A stretch of 5,294 nt of DNA, taken from positions 1 through 5,294 of the forward strand of contig CAMLKY010000190.1 of NCBI GenBank assembly GCA_946480545.1, written 5' to 3'. The position numbers were made by a program, and so were the translations under genes. How positions within the stretch are numbered: the stretch's first letter is position 1; each line of letters opens with the position of its first letter. This DNA comes from an uncultured Acidobacteriota bacterium (lineage in GTDB: Bacteria; Acidobacteriota; Blastocatellia; Pyrinomonadales; Pyrinomonadaceae). Shown here in pieces: positions 4,975-5,294 of the stretch. The notes under the pieces were generated by a model. It ran no database searches and was not told where the DNA came from. It saw only the letters and a program-made list of their open reading frames with translations.

Positions 4975-5294
4975 ATGCCGAATAAAACAGAGATCATTGC
5001 AGAACCGGGAAAACAGGAGATCTTTATCAAACGCGAATTCGACGCACCGCGCGACCTCGTATTTCGAGCGTACACCGATCCCGATATCCTTGTTCAATGG
5101 CTGGGTCCGCGAAACCTCAAGATGCGGATCGAGAAGAATGCCACCAGCGCCGGCGAGCCCTGGCGTTTCATCCACTCAGATGAGAGTGGGAACGAATTCG
5201 GGTTCCACGGTGTGTGTCATGAGTTCCTCGCACCTGAGCGACTTATCCGCACGTTCGAGTTCGAGGGGCTTCCGGAATCAGGTCACGTCTCTCT
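4975..5294 (+). CDS. SRPBCC (AHSA1-like) protein, cut by window edge
   Basis: Only the first 106 complete codons are present; the family is usually about 140-170 residues, so the C-terminal helix is missing. The visible part has the typical SRPBCC opening: a first strand (QEIFIKREFDAP, about 14-25), the helix pair RDLVFRAYTDPDILVQWLGP (26-45), and then strands including WRFIHSDESGNEFGFHGVCHEF and PERLIRTFEFEG. This helix-grip fold encloses a hydrophobic cavity. Members of the AHSA1-like group next to ArsR repressors are often annotated as activator-of-Hsp90-like or polyketide-cyclase-like, and their ligands are mostly unknown. ATG 4975 follows TAAGGAG, which overlaps the arsR stop codon, and lies six bases after it; the two genes are ten bases apart and surely co-transcribed. 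The repressor presumably controls it. Confidence 0.92.
   Translation, partial: MPNKTEIIAEPGKQEIFIKREFDAPRDLVFRAYTDPDILVQWLGPRNLKMRIEKNATSAGEPWRFIHSDESGNEFGFHGVCHEFLAPERLIRTFEFEGLPESGHVS

Noticed and set aside
4764..5175. Minus-strand frames across arsR and the SRPBCC gene
   Set aside because: They overlap two confidently identified genes and show no family signature.

Overview
The window is ordinary bacterial chromosome with moderate GC. It holds seven protein genes, one of them cut by the right edge, and I see no RNA gene, insertion sequence, phage gene or CRISPR array. My best guess for the source is an Acidobacteriota (Blastocatellia-like) bacterium. This rests on general resemblance: a small exported protein with a Pro/Thr-rich tail, BON-domain export, and the style of the ArsR/SRPBCC pair. 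No marker gene here settles it, so the taxonomy is low-confidence inference.

Left part (1-1397): two exported proteins are encoded on the plus strand. The first has a signal peptide and two BON domains and is closed by a textbook intrinsic terminator (716-745). A TATAAT box starts four bases after the terminator's T-run and probably drives the second gene, a secreted or anchored 196-residue protein with a small beta-rich domain and a 56-residue Pro/Thr tail.

Middle (1398-3377): a 168-bp spacer holds two exact tandem 15-mers and a long imperfect inverted repeat, which look like a dispersed palindromic repeat. The spacer is followed by typA/bipA, a full-length ribosome-associated translational GTPase and the most secure call in the window. 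A hypothetical exported protein on the minus strand (3392-3946) converges on typA with only 14 bp between the stop codons.

Right part (3947-5294): a 199-bp divergent spacer is unusually rich in inverted repeats (3967-4018, 4040-4059, 4095-4118) and leads into a 127-residue SnoaL/NTF2-like protein. Downstream lies an ArsR-family repressor plus SRPBCC (AHSA1-like) operon. Its promoter (TTGACA, 18 bp, TATTTT) is overlapped by a 28-bp near-palindrome that ends on the first base of the arsR start codon, the expected layout of an autoregulatory operator. The repressor lacks the classic ArsR metal-binding cysteine motif, so a non-metal signal is likely. Both right-hand effector genes encode small folds that usually enclose hydrophobic ligands.

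I do not see a clearly new biological system. The most useful leads are the ArsR operator, the repeat element before typA, and the structured leader before the SnoaL-like gene.
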